Positions 1 to 7,922 of a DNA stretch of 64,000 bases are shown in pieces. Source of the stretch: Bdellovibrionales bacterium (GTDB lineage Bacteria; Pseudomonadota; Alphaproteobacteria; UBA9219); NCBI GenBank assembly GCA_041662785.1, contig JBAZRW010000007.1, positions 1 through 64,000 on the forward strand, read 5' to 3'. Both the position numbers and the translations under genes were made by a program. How positions within the stretch are numbered: position 1 is the stretch's first letter; each line of letters starts with the position of its first letter. The notes under the pieces were generated by a model, which searched no databases, had not been told where the DNA came from, and was given only the letters and a program-made list of their open reading frames with translations.

Positions 1-104
1 AAATACATCGAGGATTGAAGAAGGATCGGCGGAGAAAAATGATCAGCTTTTTGCTCTCAAAATCGTGAATCTACCCACACCTTTTGATCATTATGCCTAA
101 AAAG

Positions 105-222
105 AAAACGGGATTCCCGCTTTCGCGGGAATGACGGGGTTAACGTTTGGTTTCAACCCATAACCGTCACCCCCGCCCCGTATCAAGTACGGGGCAGGCT
201 CCAGCGGGGCCCGTTTGTTTTC
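105..222. repeat. Palindromic intergenic element downstream of the AsmA-like gene
   Basis: Two GC-rich hairpins lie back to back: cccgctttcgcggg with its atgacgg tail, then ccccgta..tacgggg. The ends face each other as aaacggga and cccgttt. This is one copy of the dispersed family seen at many intergenic spots in this window. It follows the 3' end of the minus-strand AsmA-like gene and could act as a transcript-end hairpin. No gene is seen in bases 1-264. Confidence 0.7.
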
Positions 223-264
223 TTCCTACGAGAGTCATTTCATAGGGTCGTTGGTATAAAAGCC

Positions 265-3200
265 TTAAGGCTTCTTGATCTCTTCGGTTTTGGCCCCTTG
301 CTCTTCATCCCCCGAAAAGAAAATGTTACGCAAGATGCCGGGTGTCAACAAGGAGATGGGGTTAACGCTGACATCCATATTAGACAGAGGTCCTTTCACC
401 GTAAAAGAAGCCGCAATCACGCCTTGTCCACTGCCGCCCGTAATCACATCGCCCAGCAAAGGGATATAGCCGATGATGCTGTTCATAAAACTAAAGGGCA
501 CAAGCGTCCCGTTTAGGTTAGCTTCGCTGGCGTCCATATTGACTCTGCCGTCCAAATTAATGCCGACCACAGAACCCGCCGCACGGACATCGCGCAAATC
601 GACTTGATCCCCATGCCAGTGAAAATGGCCAAGCAAATGATCAAAGCTGGCGTCGCCCGTAATCAAATCCACAAAGCCAAAAGGCGACACAGCACTAAGG
701 AGGCGCGCTAAAACAGGAAGGTCGGAAACGGTAAAGGAACTGATTTTAATTTTTCCATCGACCGCACGAGGCGCGTCAGCGCTTCCCTCGCCATTAATCT
801 CAATCTCTCCACCCTTCACGCCATCGCTAAAGCCAAGCCCCATAAGCGCCATGCCAAAATTATCGCTTTTGAATTTAAAAAGAGCGCGTCCGTCTTTTTG
901 CTCGAGGCGAAGGTGAACAGGCGTGCTGCCTTGCGCGACGCCCCACAAATCAATATCACGCCAGCCCTCTTGATCACGTTGTGCATGACCCGACAGGCTG
1001 GCCATAAAGCCCTTTTCGCTCGTATAGAGCTTGGTAACTTTCAGATCATAATTCTTGGGGCGTTTTACAAGGGGGGCGTTTTCTTTATCGCTGGTAAAAC
1101 CGCTGATATCAAAGGCCTCGCCAGCCACCTTGATCGTCAAAGGCAAAGAAGGATCCACGGGGCTATCATAATGCACGCTTGCGTTGCTGCGCCCAACGAT
1201 GAACGGGATCGCATCAAAAGAAACAAGTTGGCTCGTCGCAGCATCCAGCGACGCCGTTCCTTTGACCCGAATGCCCGTGCCTTGCAAATCAATGGATTTG
1301 AACGCAAGATTTTTGCCCTCTTCCAAATCCAGCGCAAAGGAAAATTGAGCCGCTGCGCCAGCCGATTTTTGCCACGCGATAGACTTAATTTGCACCGCGG
1401 CGGGCGTCAGGGAAACCTTGCCTTGAATCTTGGACAGCCCTTTTTGGATGTTTTGATAGTTAATCATAACGGGCGTCTCGCCTTGTACCTTGACCAGATT
1501 GCCAAGGCCGTAAAAAGCGTCCCATTGATCATTCTTCAAGCTCGCCGTGACGACCGCTTCATTGAGCGGCTTCTTGCCGTCGCTGTGGAAATTGCTTTTC
1601 CATTCCACCTTGGCCGGAACCTTGTTGAGCGCAATCCCGCCTTTAAGCCCAAAGCCATCTTTGGTGACATCAAGATCAAGATTGCCTTGCGAGAGAATAA
1701 TGCCAGAAACAAGTTTCTGCGCTCCAAAGCCCTGTAGCGCGGCATTGGCCTTAACCTCGACATCTTTTAAAAGGAGCGAGTCCAACATCGGCATTTGAAG
1801 CGTCAAAACACCCTCAACCGTCCCGACACTGTCCTTGGGATCAAGGCCGACTTCCTTCGCATAACCAAGAGGCGGCGAGTCCAAAAGCGTCAGCACATTG
1901 CTAATCGGCCCCTGAATCTTGGCCGGAATAGTGATGGTCTGTATGTCCTCCTGAAAATGATCCATCACAATCGTAAAGGGCAACAGCTTGATCGGCCCTG
2001 TATGACCCGCCAGAATCTGAACGTCCATATGATCAAGATCAAACGTTGCATGGGCGAGGGCCTCATCAACCGCAGGCATGCCCTCAAGATAAGTGATGCG
2101 ACCATCCTTAGCGTCGATAAAACCACCGCCTGACTCCAAGACGACATTTTCCAAATCATCAAGCTTGGCCATACCCTTGACCGTCACTTCGCCATGCGTA
2201 AAAACGCCCTTGCTCATATTGGCGGTCATCCAAAGATACGCATCAGGAATCACAGATTTAGGCCACAAAGAGCCAAACTGATCCATCGGAACGTCATCAA
2301 GCATGACCGTTGCCGAGAAGCTATTGTTTTGCTTTTTGCGCGAGTTCCACAAAGCCTCTAGCGCATTCTTAGGCGATGGCGCTTCGGCCTGTGCCGTCAA
2401 AAAGAGCTTAGGCCCTCCGAAATCGATTTCCGCGCGGGGAACCGTCAGGCCTTCCTTCTTCCTGTCATAGGCCGCCTCAAACACAAAGTGCTGCAACGAG
2501 CGCGGTTTCTCCCACAGATCAGGATAAACAAGAGTCCCCGCACCGCCCGTGATTTTGGCGTTAGCTTCCGCAATAGCCAGATCGCGATCCGTCTTGATCA
2601 CAAGGCTCCCCGACACAGGGAACTCGGCGCCTTTTAAGGGGGCCAGCAAGGGATCAAACGATACAAAGGACGACAACCGAATGTCTTGAAAGGCTAAAAT
2701 GACTTGATGCTGCTTTTCCTTATAGTCAAAACCATAAGTCAGCTGAACCGCCGAGGTGCGGTCTTTTTCGGACACAAGGATGGAGGCCTTCGCCTTCGTT
2801 TCTTGGTGATCATGATCCAGCGTGATTTCTGGAATCATCATATCCCATTTTTGCGTTGTCTTGAGGTCATGAAGGGACAAAACGACATCTTTAATGGCAA
2901 TCTTGTGTTGCAATCGATCATTCGAAACTTCGTCGGCAATGTTCTGAAGAAAAGAAAGAACGCTGGCCGCCGAACGATCCGTTCGCCCCACCCCATCGTC
3001 ATCTTGCGCGGTTCCAAAAGAAAGGACGCCATCCAGTCCTCGCACCAACCAAAAATGAGCGCGGTCAGCCGTAAACTCACTTGGCAAAATGCGGCCCCGC
3101 AAATAATGGCCAAGGGACATCTTTAAACTGGTTTTAGGAAAAGAAAGGACAGGAACCCCTTCCTTATTATTCAACTGAACGTCTTCACAGGTTAAGGTTA

Positions 3201-3453
3201 ATGTCAGATTCTTTTCATCCCATTGCAGCGTCGAGGCCCCAACTTTGGCCGTCGTATGAGGAATAAGGCGTTCAAAAACACTTTCTATATAAGGCGTTAA
3301 TCTTGTCGTCGTGACGGGATCAGCAATAAAACGCCACGCCAGCCCCACCGCCGCCAGCAAGAGAAGGAGGAACAAAAACGCCAGTAGTTTGAAGACGAAA
3401 GATAAAGCACGAGCCATGGCGCGCAGAATATCGATCCTAGGCGCGTCTGTCAT
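265..3453 (-). CDS. AsmA/YhdP-like envelope protein (DUF3971 and AsmA-C type)
   Basis: Predicted 1062-residue protein with one N-terminal membrane segment (about residues 13-42, rich in Leu, Phe and Ala) and a very long periplasmic part made of repeated beta-rich stretches. The C-terminal region (about residues 850-1040) has the AsmA-C pattern, with 'ISSFTVSDLPVLARLLS' and a 'GSVVGINLDGRVN' segment. Family knowledge: YhdP/AsmA proteins bridge the inner and outer membranes and take part in phospholipid transport to the outer membrane. The start at 3453 has no clear ribosome site; an internal Met at 3417 directly before the membrane helix is an alternative. It is divergent from the TsaC/Sua5 gene and appears to be a single-gene unit ending in a palindromic element. 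Confidence 0.8.
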   Translation of the reverse strand: MTDAPRIDILRAMARALSFVFKLLAFLFLLLLLAAVGLAWRFIADPVTTTRLTPYIESVFERLIPHTTAKVGASTLQWDEKNLTLTLTCEDVQLNNKEGVPVLSFPKTSLKMSLGHYLRGRILPSEFTADRAHFWLVRGLDGVLSFGTAQDDDGVGRTDRSAASVLSFLQNIADEVSNDRLQHKIAIKDVVLSLHDLKTTQKWDMMIPEITLDHDHQETKAKASILVSEKDRTSAVQLTYGFDYKEKQHQVILAFQDIRLSSFVSFDPLLAPLKGAEFPVSGSLVIKTDRDLAIAEANAKITGGAGTLVYPDLWEKPRSLQHFVFEAAYDRKKEGLTVPRAEIDFGGPKLFLTAQAEAPSPKNALEALWNSRKKQNNSFSATVMLDDVPMDQFGSLWPKSVIPDAYLWMTANMSKGVFTHGEVTVKGMAKLDDLENVVLESGGGFIDAKDGRITYLEGMPAVDEALAHATFDLDHMDVQILAGHTGPIKLLPFTIVMDHFQEDIQTITIPAKIQGPISNVLTLLDSPPLGYAKEVGLDPKDSVGTVEGVLTLQMPMLDSLLLKDVEVKANAALQGFGAQKLVSGIILSQGNLDLDVTKDGFGLKGGIALNKVPAKVEWKSNFHSDGKKPLNEAVVTASLKNDQWDAFYGLGNLVKVQGETPVMINYQNIQKGLSKIQGKVSLTPAAVQIKSIAWQKSAGAAAQFSFALDLEEGKNLAFKSIDLQGTGIRVKGTASLDAATSQLVSFDAIPFIVGRSNASVHYDSPVDPSLPLTIKVAGEAFDISGFTSDKENAPLVKRPKNYDLKVTKLYTSEKGFMASLSGHAQRDQEGWRDIDLWGVAQGSTPVHLRLEQKDGRALFKFKSDNFGMALMGLGFSDGVKGGEIEINGEGSADAPRAVDGKIKISSFTVSDLPVLARLLSAVSPFGFVDLITGDASFDHLLGHFHWHGDQVDLRDVRAAGSVVGINLDGRVNMDASEANLNGTLVPFSFMNSIIGYIPLLGDVITGGSGQGVIAASFTVKGPLSNMDVSVNPISLLTPGILRNIFFSGDEEQGAKTEEIKKP

Positions 3454-3552
3454 GCGAAATTAAAAAAGAAGGAAAAACTGGAAAATCAAATGGTTCCATG
3501 ATTTAATGCGCCTTTACGGCCCCTCGTGAATAAAGAGAATGCGACCTGTATA

Positions 3553-4509
3553 ATGACTATCCAGCCCATCAACGAGAAAAACTTGGCCAAAGCTGCCCTC
3601 CTTATTCAAGAGGGGGGGCTTGTCGCCTTTCCCACGGAAACCGTTTACGGTCTTGGTGCGGATGCCACCAATGAAAAAGCTGTCGCCTCTATTTTTGAAG
3701 CCAAAGGCCGCCCCTCCTTCAACCCGCTGATCGTCCATGTGACGAAAAATACTGACCTCCTTCCCTATGTGGAATGGAATGATCGTGCGCGCTTGCTGGC
3801 CAAGATTTTCTGGCCAGGGCCGCTCACGTTTGTCTTGCGCCGCGCTGCGGGATCACCCATTGCCCCTTCTGTCAGTGGCAAGGGGGACACCATTGCGGTG
3901 CGCAGCCCCAACCACGCCATCGCGCAAGAACTGATCAACCGCTCTGGCTACCCCATCGCCGCGCCCAGCGCCAACGCCTCTGGCAAGCTTAGTCCCACAA
4001 CAGCCGAACATGTTCTGGATTCACTTGGCGACAAGGTGGATATGATCCTTGATGGCGGCCCTACGCTTGTCGGCCTAGAATCCACCGTTTTGGATCTGAC
4101 ATCGGCTGTCCCTACCATTCTGCGTCCCGGATGCGTTACCAAAGAATCCCTGATAGCTTTGCTGGGCGAGGTGCAGGAGGCCAAAGCCATAACGGACGCG
4201 CCCCAAAGTCCGGGCATGCTATCAAGCCACTATGCGCCGCGCCTGCCGCTTCGTCTGAATGCTTTGTGCGCGAACGACGATGAGGCCTTTGTGACCTTTG
4301 GCCCCGATTTGTTTGTGCATAGCGGCGCGTACCGCATCAACCTTAGCCCTCGCGGTAATTTGGATGAGGCGGCGGCCAATTTGTTTTCGATGTTACGGAT
4401 TGTGGATCGTGAGCCATATAAGGGCATCGCCGTCATGCCCATCCCCATGGAGGGGCTGGGCGTAGCTATCAACGACCGTTTGGCTCGCGCTGCCGCACCT
4501 AGGGATTAG
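3553..4509 (+). CDS. L-threonylcarbamoyladenylate synthase (Sua5/TsaC type)
   Basis: Makes threonylcarbamoyl-AMP from threonine, bicarbonate and ATP, the first step of the t6A37 modification of ANN-decoding tRNAs. The protein is about 318 residues, the long Sua5 form: a YrdC domain with PTETVYGLG near the N-terminus, KGRPSFNPL, SANASG and ESTVLDL, followed by a Sua5 C-terminal domain entered through SPGMLSSHYAP. I chose the ATG at 3553 (MTIQPINEK) because the upstream in-frame residues do not look like the family; the ribosome site is weak. It is convergent with the lytic transglycosylase gene and the two 3' ends overlap by 4 bases. Confidence 0.92.
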   Translation: MTIQPINEKNLAKAALLIQEGGLVAFPTETVYGLGADATNEKAVASIFEAKGRPSFNPLIVHVTKNTDLLPYVEWNDRARLLAKIFWPGPLTFVLRRAAGSPIAPSVSGKGDTIAVRSPNHAIAQELINRSGYPIAAPSANASGKLSPTTAEHVLDSLGDKVDMILDGGPTLVGLESTVLDLTSAVPTILRPGCVTKESLIALLGEVQEAKAITDAPQSPGMLSSHYAPRLPLRLNALCANDDEAFVTFGPDLFVHSGAYRINLSPRGNLDEAAANLFSMLRIVDREPYKGIAVMPIPMEGLGVAINDRLARAAAPRD

Positions 4510-5483
4510 ACCGCCTGCGCCAACGTGGTCAGGACGGATTTTCTACGGCTCTCGTCATCGCTTCCGTCAAGGCGGCGCACTTTATCCATCGCATCCAGCC
4601 CCATCGTCTCCATATCCATCTGCGCCAGCACCATTGTCGCGAAGGGCGAGGTCGTTGTAGCGGGATGAAGAGAAACGCCGCCAGCCTTAAGGCCGCTTAC
4701 GCTCGTCCCCAGACTGGCCATCGTGATGTTGGTGGCGGTATCGACATCAGCCTGCGCTTGAACCGTCGCGTTATAAGTGGGCTGAGCCGAGGCCACCGCC
4801 ACAGAACTAACAGCGGGAGCCTTATCAAACTTGGCGGCAAACTTTGCGTAAATCTGGGATACGCTGCGCGGCTTGCCCGTTTCAGAATCGTAAAACACGG
4901 ACCTATTCGCCGCCGCCGCTTGTGGGAGTAAATCCGCCGCGCTGGCACTGGGATTTTCCTTCATGGCGTTGAGGAACGTGCTCGCCCCACCGCTGCCCAG
5001 AAAATGCGCCATATACATTTCGGTGGAGCCAATCTTACCACCGACTTTTTTCTCCAAAGCCTCTTTATTGATGTTGGCGAGTTCAGCCGCCATGTTCGCG
5101 GCAACTTCAGGATTCGTGCGAAGCGCAAGGATCGCCTTTTTATCGGCGGCATTAGCCACCCGCGCCGTGCCGTCCGCGCCAACGGTAATTTTAGCGGCTA
5201 TGTCGCCAAGGCCATACTTGTCGCCGCTGGCTTTGACCGTCTTCAGCCACGTTTGATCGATAAACTGGTAGAGGCCTGTGGCCGAGCTGCTCCCCGCTTT
5301 GGCTGTAGGGTTCAAATCGCTCTCTTGCGAGGCCTTATTCAAAAGGTAGGCAAAATCGACCCCCGACTTGGCACTTGCGGCCTTAATCGCGGCCACAACA
5401 CGGGCTTTGCCGGTCGGGGCCACCGAGCCGGACTGCGCTATCATGCTGATATTATTTGCGTTGTTAACCAAGGTGGAACTCAT
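4506..5483 (-). CDS. SLT-type lytic transglycosylase
   Basis: Predicted 325-residue peptidoglycan lytic transglycosylase. The catalytic glutamate motif is NKASQESDLNP (about residue 50), followed by TGLYQFIDQTWL, which is typical of the goose-lysozyme-like SLT fold. A middle region (about 140-190) has AHFLGSGGASTFL, seen in the alphaproteobacterial form of this family. The C-terminal 90 residues are Ala/Thr-rich and of low similarity to anything I recognise. No signal peptide is evident, so export may use the flagellar or another specialised route, as in some flagellum-linked transglycosylases; that is inference. It is divergent from rnhB across a palindromic element. Confidence 0.8.
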   Translation of the reverse strand: MSSTLVNNANNISMIAQSGSVAPTGKARVVAAIKAASAKSGVDFAYLLNKASQESDLNPTAKAGSSSATGLYQFIDQTWLKTVKASGDKYGLGDIAAKITVGADGTARVANAADKKAILALRTNPEVAANMAAELANINKEALEKKVGGKIGSTEMYMAHFLGSGGASTFLNAMKENPSASAADLLPQAAAANRSVFYDSETGKPRSVSQIYAKFAAKFDKAPAVSSVAVASAQPTYNATVQAQADVDTATNITMASLGTSVSGLKAGGVSLHPATTTSPFATMVLAQMDMETMGLDAMDKVRRLDGSDDESRRKSVLTTLAQAV

Positions 5484-5560
5484 TTAGTTATTGAAACATC
5501 TCCCCGCCCCTTCTACGTTGCAAGGGTTGTGCCAAAGATATTTGTAGACAAATCAATAAA

Positions 5561-5660
5561 AGAAAACGGGACTCTCGCTTTCGCGGGAGTGACGGTAAGG
5601 TGTTGGAATAGAATGCCTCTACTGTCATCCCCGCGAAAGCGGGGATCCCGTTTGTTTCTT
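5561..5660. repeat. Palindromic element between lytic transglycosylase and rnhB
   Basis: Two hairpins, ctcgctttcgcgggag and ccccgcgaaagcgggg, are arranged as an inverted pair inside facing aaacggg and cccgttt ends. Same family as the copies at 105-222, 25212-25289 and 37012-37133. It lies between divergent genes, so it may carry or disturb their promoters. Confidence 0.75.
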
Positions 5661-5677
5661 TCTTCGCTAGGGACCAA

Positions 5678-6304
5678 ATGCCCGACCTAACACACGAAAC
5701 ACTACATGGCCTATCCTTGGGCAAAATCATCTGCGGCGTGGATGAGGTTGGCCGAGGCCCCCTTGCTGGCCCCGTTGTCGCGGCGGCGGCAATCCTGCCT
5801 ACCCAAGGTTTGCCGCCTGAGATCGCGTGTAAAATAAACGACAGCAAGAAGCTGTCCGAAAAACAGCGCGAGGCTTTGTTCCCCGCGCTCACCACCCTTT
5901 GCACCTATGCCGTCGCGCAGGCAAGTGTGGAGGAGATTGACAACCTCAACATCCTGCACGCCTCGCTTCTGGCCATGACGCGGGCGGTGCGCGGCCTGTC
6001 CCAAGCGCCCGACCATGCACTGATCGATGGCAACAAGCTGCCCAAAGACCTACCCTGCCCCGCCACAACGATCATCAAGGGCGACAGCAAGAGCCTGTCC
6101 ATCGCGACGGCCTCGATCATCGCCAAGGTCACGCGTGATCGCCTGATGAAGGAATTGGCGCTGGCACATCCCGCCTATGGCTGGGAGCACAACGCGGGCT
6201 ATGGCACGGCGGCGCATCTGGCCGCGCTGCAAACCCACGGCGTCACCATCTGGCATCGCGGCTCCTTCGCGCCTGTGGCAGCGGCAAAATTGCTAAACAA
6301 ATGA
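5678..6304 (+). CDS. rnhB: Ribonuclease HII
   Basis: Cleaves the RNA strand of RNA/DNA hybrids and removes single ribonucleotides misincorporated in DNA. The 208-residue protein has the family length. The first catalytic acidic pair is in CGVDEVGRGPLAGP (about residue 20), DSKKLSEKQRE follows, and later come ALIDGNKLP and KGDSKSLSIATASIIAKVTRD. The ATG at 5678 follows the hairpin element by a few bases. rnhB directly precedes ccrM in the same direction, an order I recall from other alphaproteobacteria. Confidence 0.95.
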   Translation: MPDLTHETLHGLSLGKIICGVDEVGRGPLAGPVVAAAAILPTQGLPPEIACKINDSKKLSEKQREALFPALTTLCTYAVAQASVEEIDNLNILHASLLAMTRAVRGLSQAPDHALIDGNKLPKDLPCPATTIIKGDSKSLSIATASIIAKVTRDRLMKELALAHPAYGWEHNAGYGTAAHLAALQTHGVTIWHRGSFAPVAAAKLLNK

Positions 6305-6359
6305 TTCCAATGACTCTTTGGGTCAGTTTTCGCTTGCCATCGGGGGCATTTGTGGATAA
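6303..6359. promoter_or_regulatory. GANTC pair and DnaA box upstream of ccrM
   Basis: The ccrM upstream region contains GATTC at 6303-6307 and GACTC at 6312-6316, both fitting the CcrM recognition sequence GANTC. A perfect DnaA box (TTATCCACA) lies on the minus strand at 6351-6359. A further GACTC is at 6455-6459 inside the neighbouring repeat. In Caulobacter the ccrM promoter also carries GANTC sites and is sensitive to its own methylation; the parallel here is inference. Confidence 0.5.
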
Positions 6360-6403
6360 CTCTTACCATCGAATGAAATTGGCGATTGTCGCTTAACCAC
6401 AAT

Positions 6404-6510
6404 CGTCATCCCGCTGAAAAGCGGGATCCAGCGCGCGGCGTCTGCCGCGCTTATGACTCATACGCGCCGTGGACACGGCGCACTGGATACCGGCCTTCGC
6501 CGGTATGACG
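6404..6510. repeat. 107-bp palindromic element, copy A (upstream of ccrM)
   Basis: Composed of the hairpin cccgctgaaaagcggg, the hairpin gcgcggcgtctgccgcgc, a gactcat core, gcgccgtggacacggcgc and the hairpin ataccggccttcgccggtat, bounded by cgtcat and atgacg. Copy B at 10708-10814 is the same sequence in inverted orientation with three differences. Confidence 0.9.
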
Positions 6511-6537
6511 GCCAAGAAATGACGGTTTGGACAACCA

Positions 6538-7773
6538 ATGACTATTGGTAAGGACACAAAAATAAAACGCCATCCCAAGACCGTTTCAAAAGCTTGTGGA
6601 ACAAAAGCGCCGCCCGCCAAAAAGGGCGCGGTGAAAAAGGTTGCGAAAAGCAAAATCGAACCCTCCATCGTCGCTCTGCCGCTGAACAAAATCTTGCTCG
6701 GCGAGTGTATTGAGCTTATGCGCGGGCTGCCGGATGGTTGCCTTGACGCGGTATTTGCGGATCCGCCGTACTTTCTGCAACTGGGTGGAGAGCTGCACCG
6801 CCCCGATCATTCTCTGGTCGATGCGTGCGATGACGAGTGGGACAAGTTCAGCGACTTTGCCGAATACGACCGCTTCACCTATGACTGGCTGAAAGAAGCC
6901 AAACGCCTTTTAAAACCCGATGGCGCTCTATGGGTCATCGGCAGCTATCACAACATTTTCCGCGTCGGCGCAATCTTGCAGAATCTGGGCTTCTGGATTT
7001 TGAACGACATCATTTGGTGCAAGACAAACCCCATGCCGAACTTTCGCGGCAAGCGCTTTACCAACGCGCATGAAACGCTGATCTGGGCAGCAAAATCGCA
7101 AACCGCCAAGCCCTGCTTCAACTATGAAGCGATGAAGAACATGAACGACGAAAAGCAAATGCGCAGTGATTGGAACCTGCCCATCTGCTCCGGCCATGAA
7201 CGCCGCCGCGATGATGAGGGCGAGAAACTGCATCCCACGCAAAAGCCGGAATCGCTTTTATACCGCGTGATTACCTCTTCCACCAAAGTGGGCGACGTGA
7301 TCCTTGATCCCTTCTTTGGCAGCGGCACGACGGGCGCGGTGGCCAAGAAACTGGAGCGCAACTTTATTGGGCTAGAGCGCGACCCGCGCTATGCCAAGTA
7401 TGCCGAAAAGCGCATCGCGGAAATCCCCGCCGCACCACAGGCCGAGTTCCTTATCACCAACGCCAAGCGCGATGAGCCACGCGTGCCCTTTGGCGCGGTG
7501 CTAGAGCGCGGGCTTCTGAACGCAGGCGACACCTTGTTTGACGAACGCAACCGCTACCGCGCGCGCGTGAAGTCCGACGCGACACTGATCGCCTCTATCG
7601 CCACAGGCGAGGAAGTGCGCGGCTCCATCCACAAAGTCGGGGCAACAGTCCAAGGCCTTCCCGCCTGCAACGGCTGGACGTTCTGGTGTTTTGAAGCCGA
7701 GGGCGGCAAGCTGATCCCCATCGACCTTTTACGCCAAAAAATCCGCGCCGAAACGGCGGGGGTTGTGGGATAG
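6538..7773 (+). CDS. ccrM: CcrM-type adenine-N6 DNA methyltransferase (GANTC)
   Basis: Cell-cycle DNA methyltransferase expected to methylate the adenine of GANTC. The 411-residue protein has the beta-class order: the catalytic motif ADPPYFLQLGGEL (about residue 78), the target-recognition region, then the SAM motif DPFFGSGTTGAVAKKL (about residue 258). The CcrM C-terminal domain (residues about 310-405) contains GAVLERGLL and KVGATVQGLPACNGWTFW. It has a Lys/Ala-rich N-terminal extension of about 45 residues compared with Caulobacter CcrM. No good ribosome site is seen before 6538, so a start inside the extension is possible. Neighbours are rnhB and dnaB. Confidence 0.93.
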   Translation: MTIGKDTKIKRHPKTVSKACGTKAPPAKKGAVKKVAKSKIEPSIVALPLNKILLGECIELMRGLPDGCLDAVFADPPYFLQLGGELHRPDHSLVDACDDEWDKFSDFAEYDRFTYDWLKEAKRLLKPDGALWVIGSYHNIFRVGAILQNLGFWILNDIIWCKTNPMPNFRGKRFTNAHETLIWAAKSQTAKPCFNYEAMKNMNDEKQMRSDWNLPICSGHERRRDDEGEKLHPTQKPESLLYRVITSSTKVGDVILDPFFGSGTTGAVAKKLERNFIGLERDPRYAKYAEKRIAEIPAAPQAEFLITNAKRDEPRVPFGAVLERGLLNAGDTLFDERNRYRARVKSDATLIASIATGEEVRGSIHKVGATVQGLPACNGWTFWCFEAEGGKLIPIDLLRQKIRAETAGVVG

Positions 7774-7776
7774 AAA

Positions 7777-7804
7777 GTTTAGGGCCTAAACCCTATTCAG
7801 AATC
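7777..7804. promoter_or_regulatory. Perfect 7-1-7 inverted repeat and GANTC site after ccrM
   Basis: gtttagg-g-cctaaac at 7777-7791 is a perfect inverted repeat immediately after the ccrM stop codon, followed by GAATC at 7800-7804. No U-run follows, so it is more likely an operator or mRNA hairpin than an intrinsic terminator. Function unproven. Confidence 0.4.
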
Positions 7805-7860
7805 TCGGATCGTCAAAAAGCCAAAGCCGAGGCGAGATTATGGGTAGGGTTTTATCCCCG

Positions 7861-7884
7861 TTATCCACAGGTCATTTATCCACA
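7861..7884 (+). promoter_or_regulatory. Two perfect DnaA boxes in front of dnaB
   Basis: TTATCCACA occurs at 7861-7869 and again at 7876-7884, both on the plus strand and 15 bases apart, about 40 bases before the dnaB start. DnaA is known to act as a transcription factor at such boxes as well as at origins. The region is too small and lacks an AT-rich unwinding stretch for an origin, so replication-linked control of dnaB is the simpler reading. Confidence 0.55.
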
Positions 7885-7922
7885 AGCTTTTTTTCGTTTA
7901 GGCGGACGGTTAAACCTTTGCT

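Noticed and set aside
898..1737. 279-codon plus-strand open frame opposite the AsmA-like gene
   Set aside because: Shadow of the long minus-strand gene; no start signal or family pattern.
7774..7922. Replication origin near dnaB
   Set aside because: Only two DnaA boxes on the dnaB side and no AT-rich unwinding region or dnaA, gidA or hemE nearby; promoter sites are more likely.
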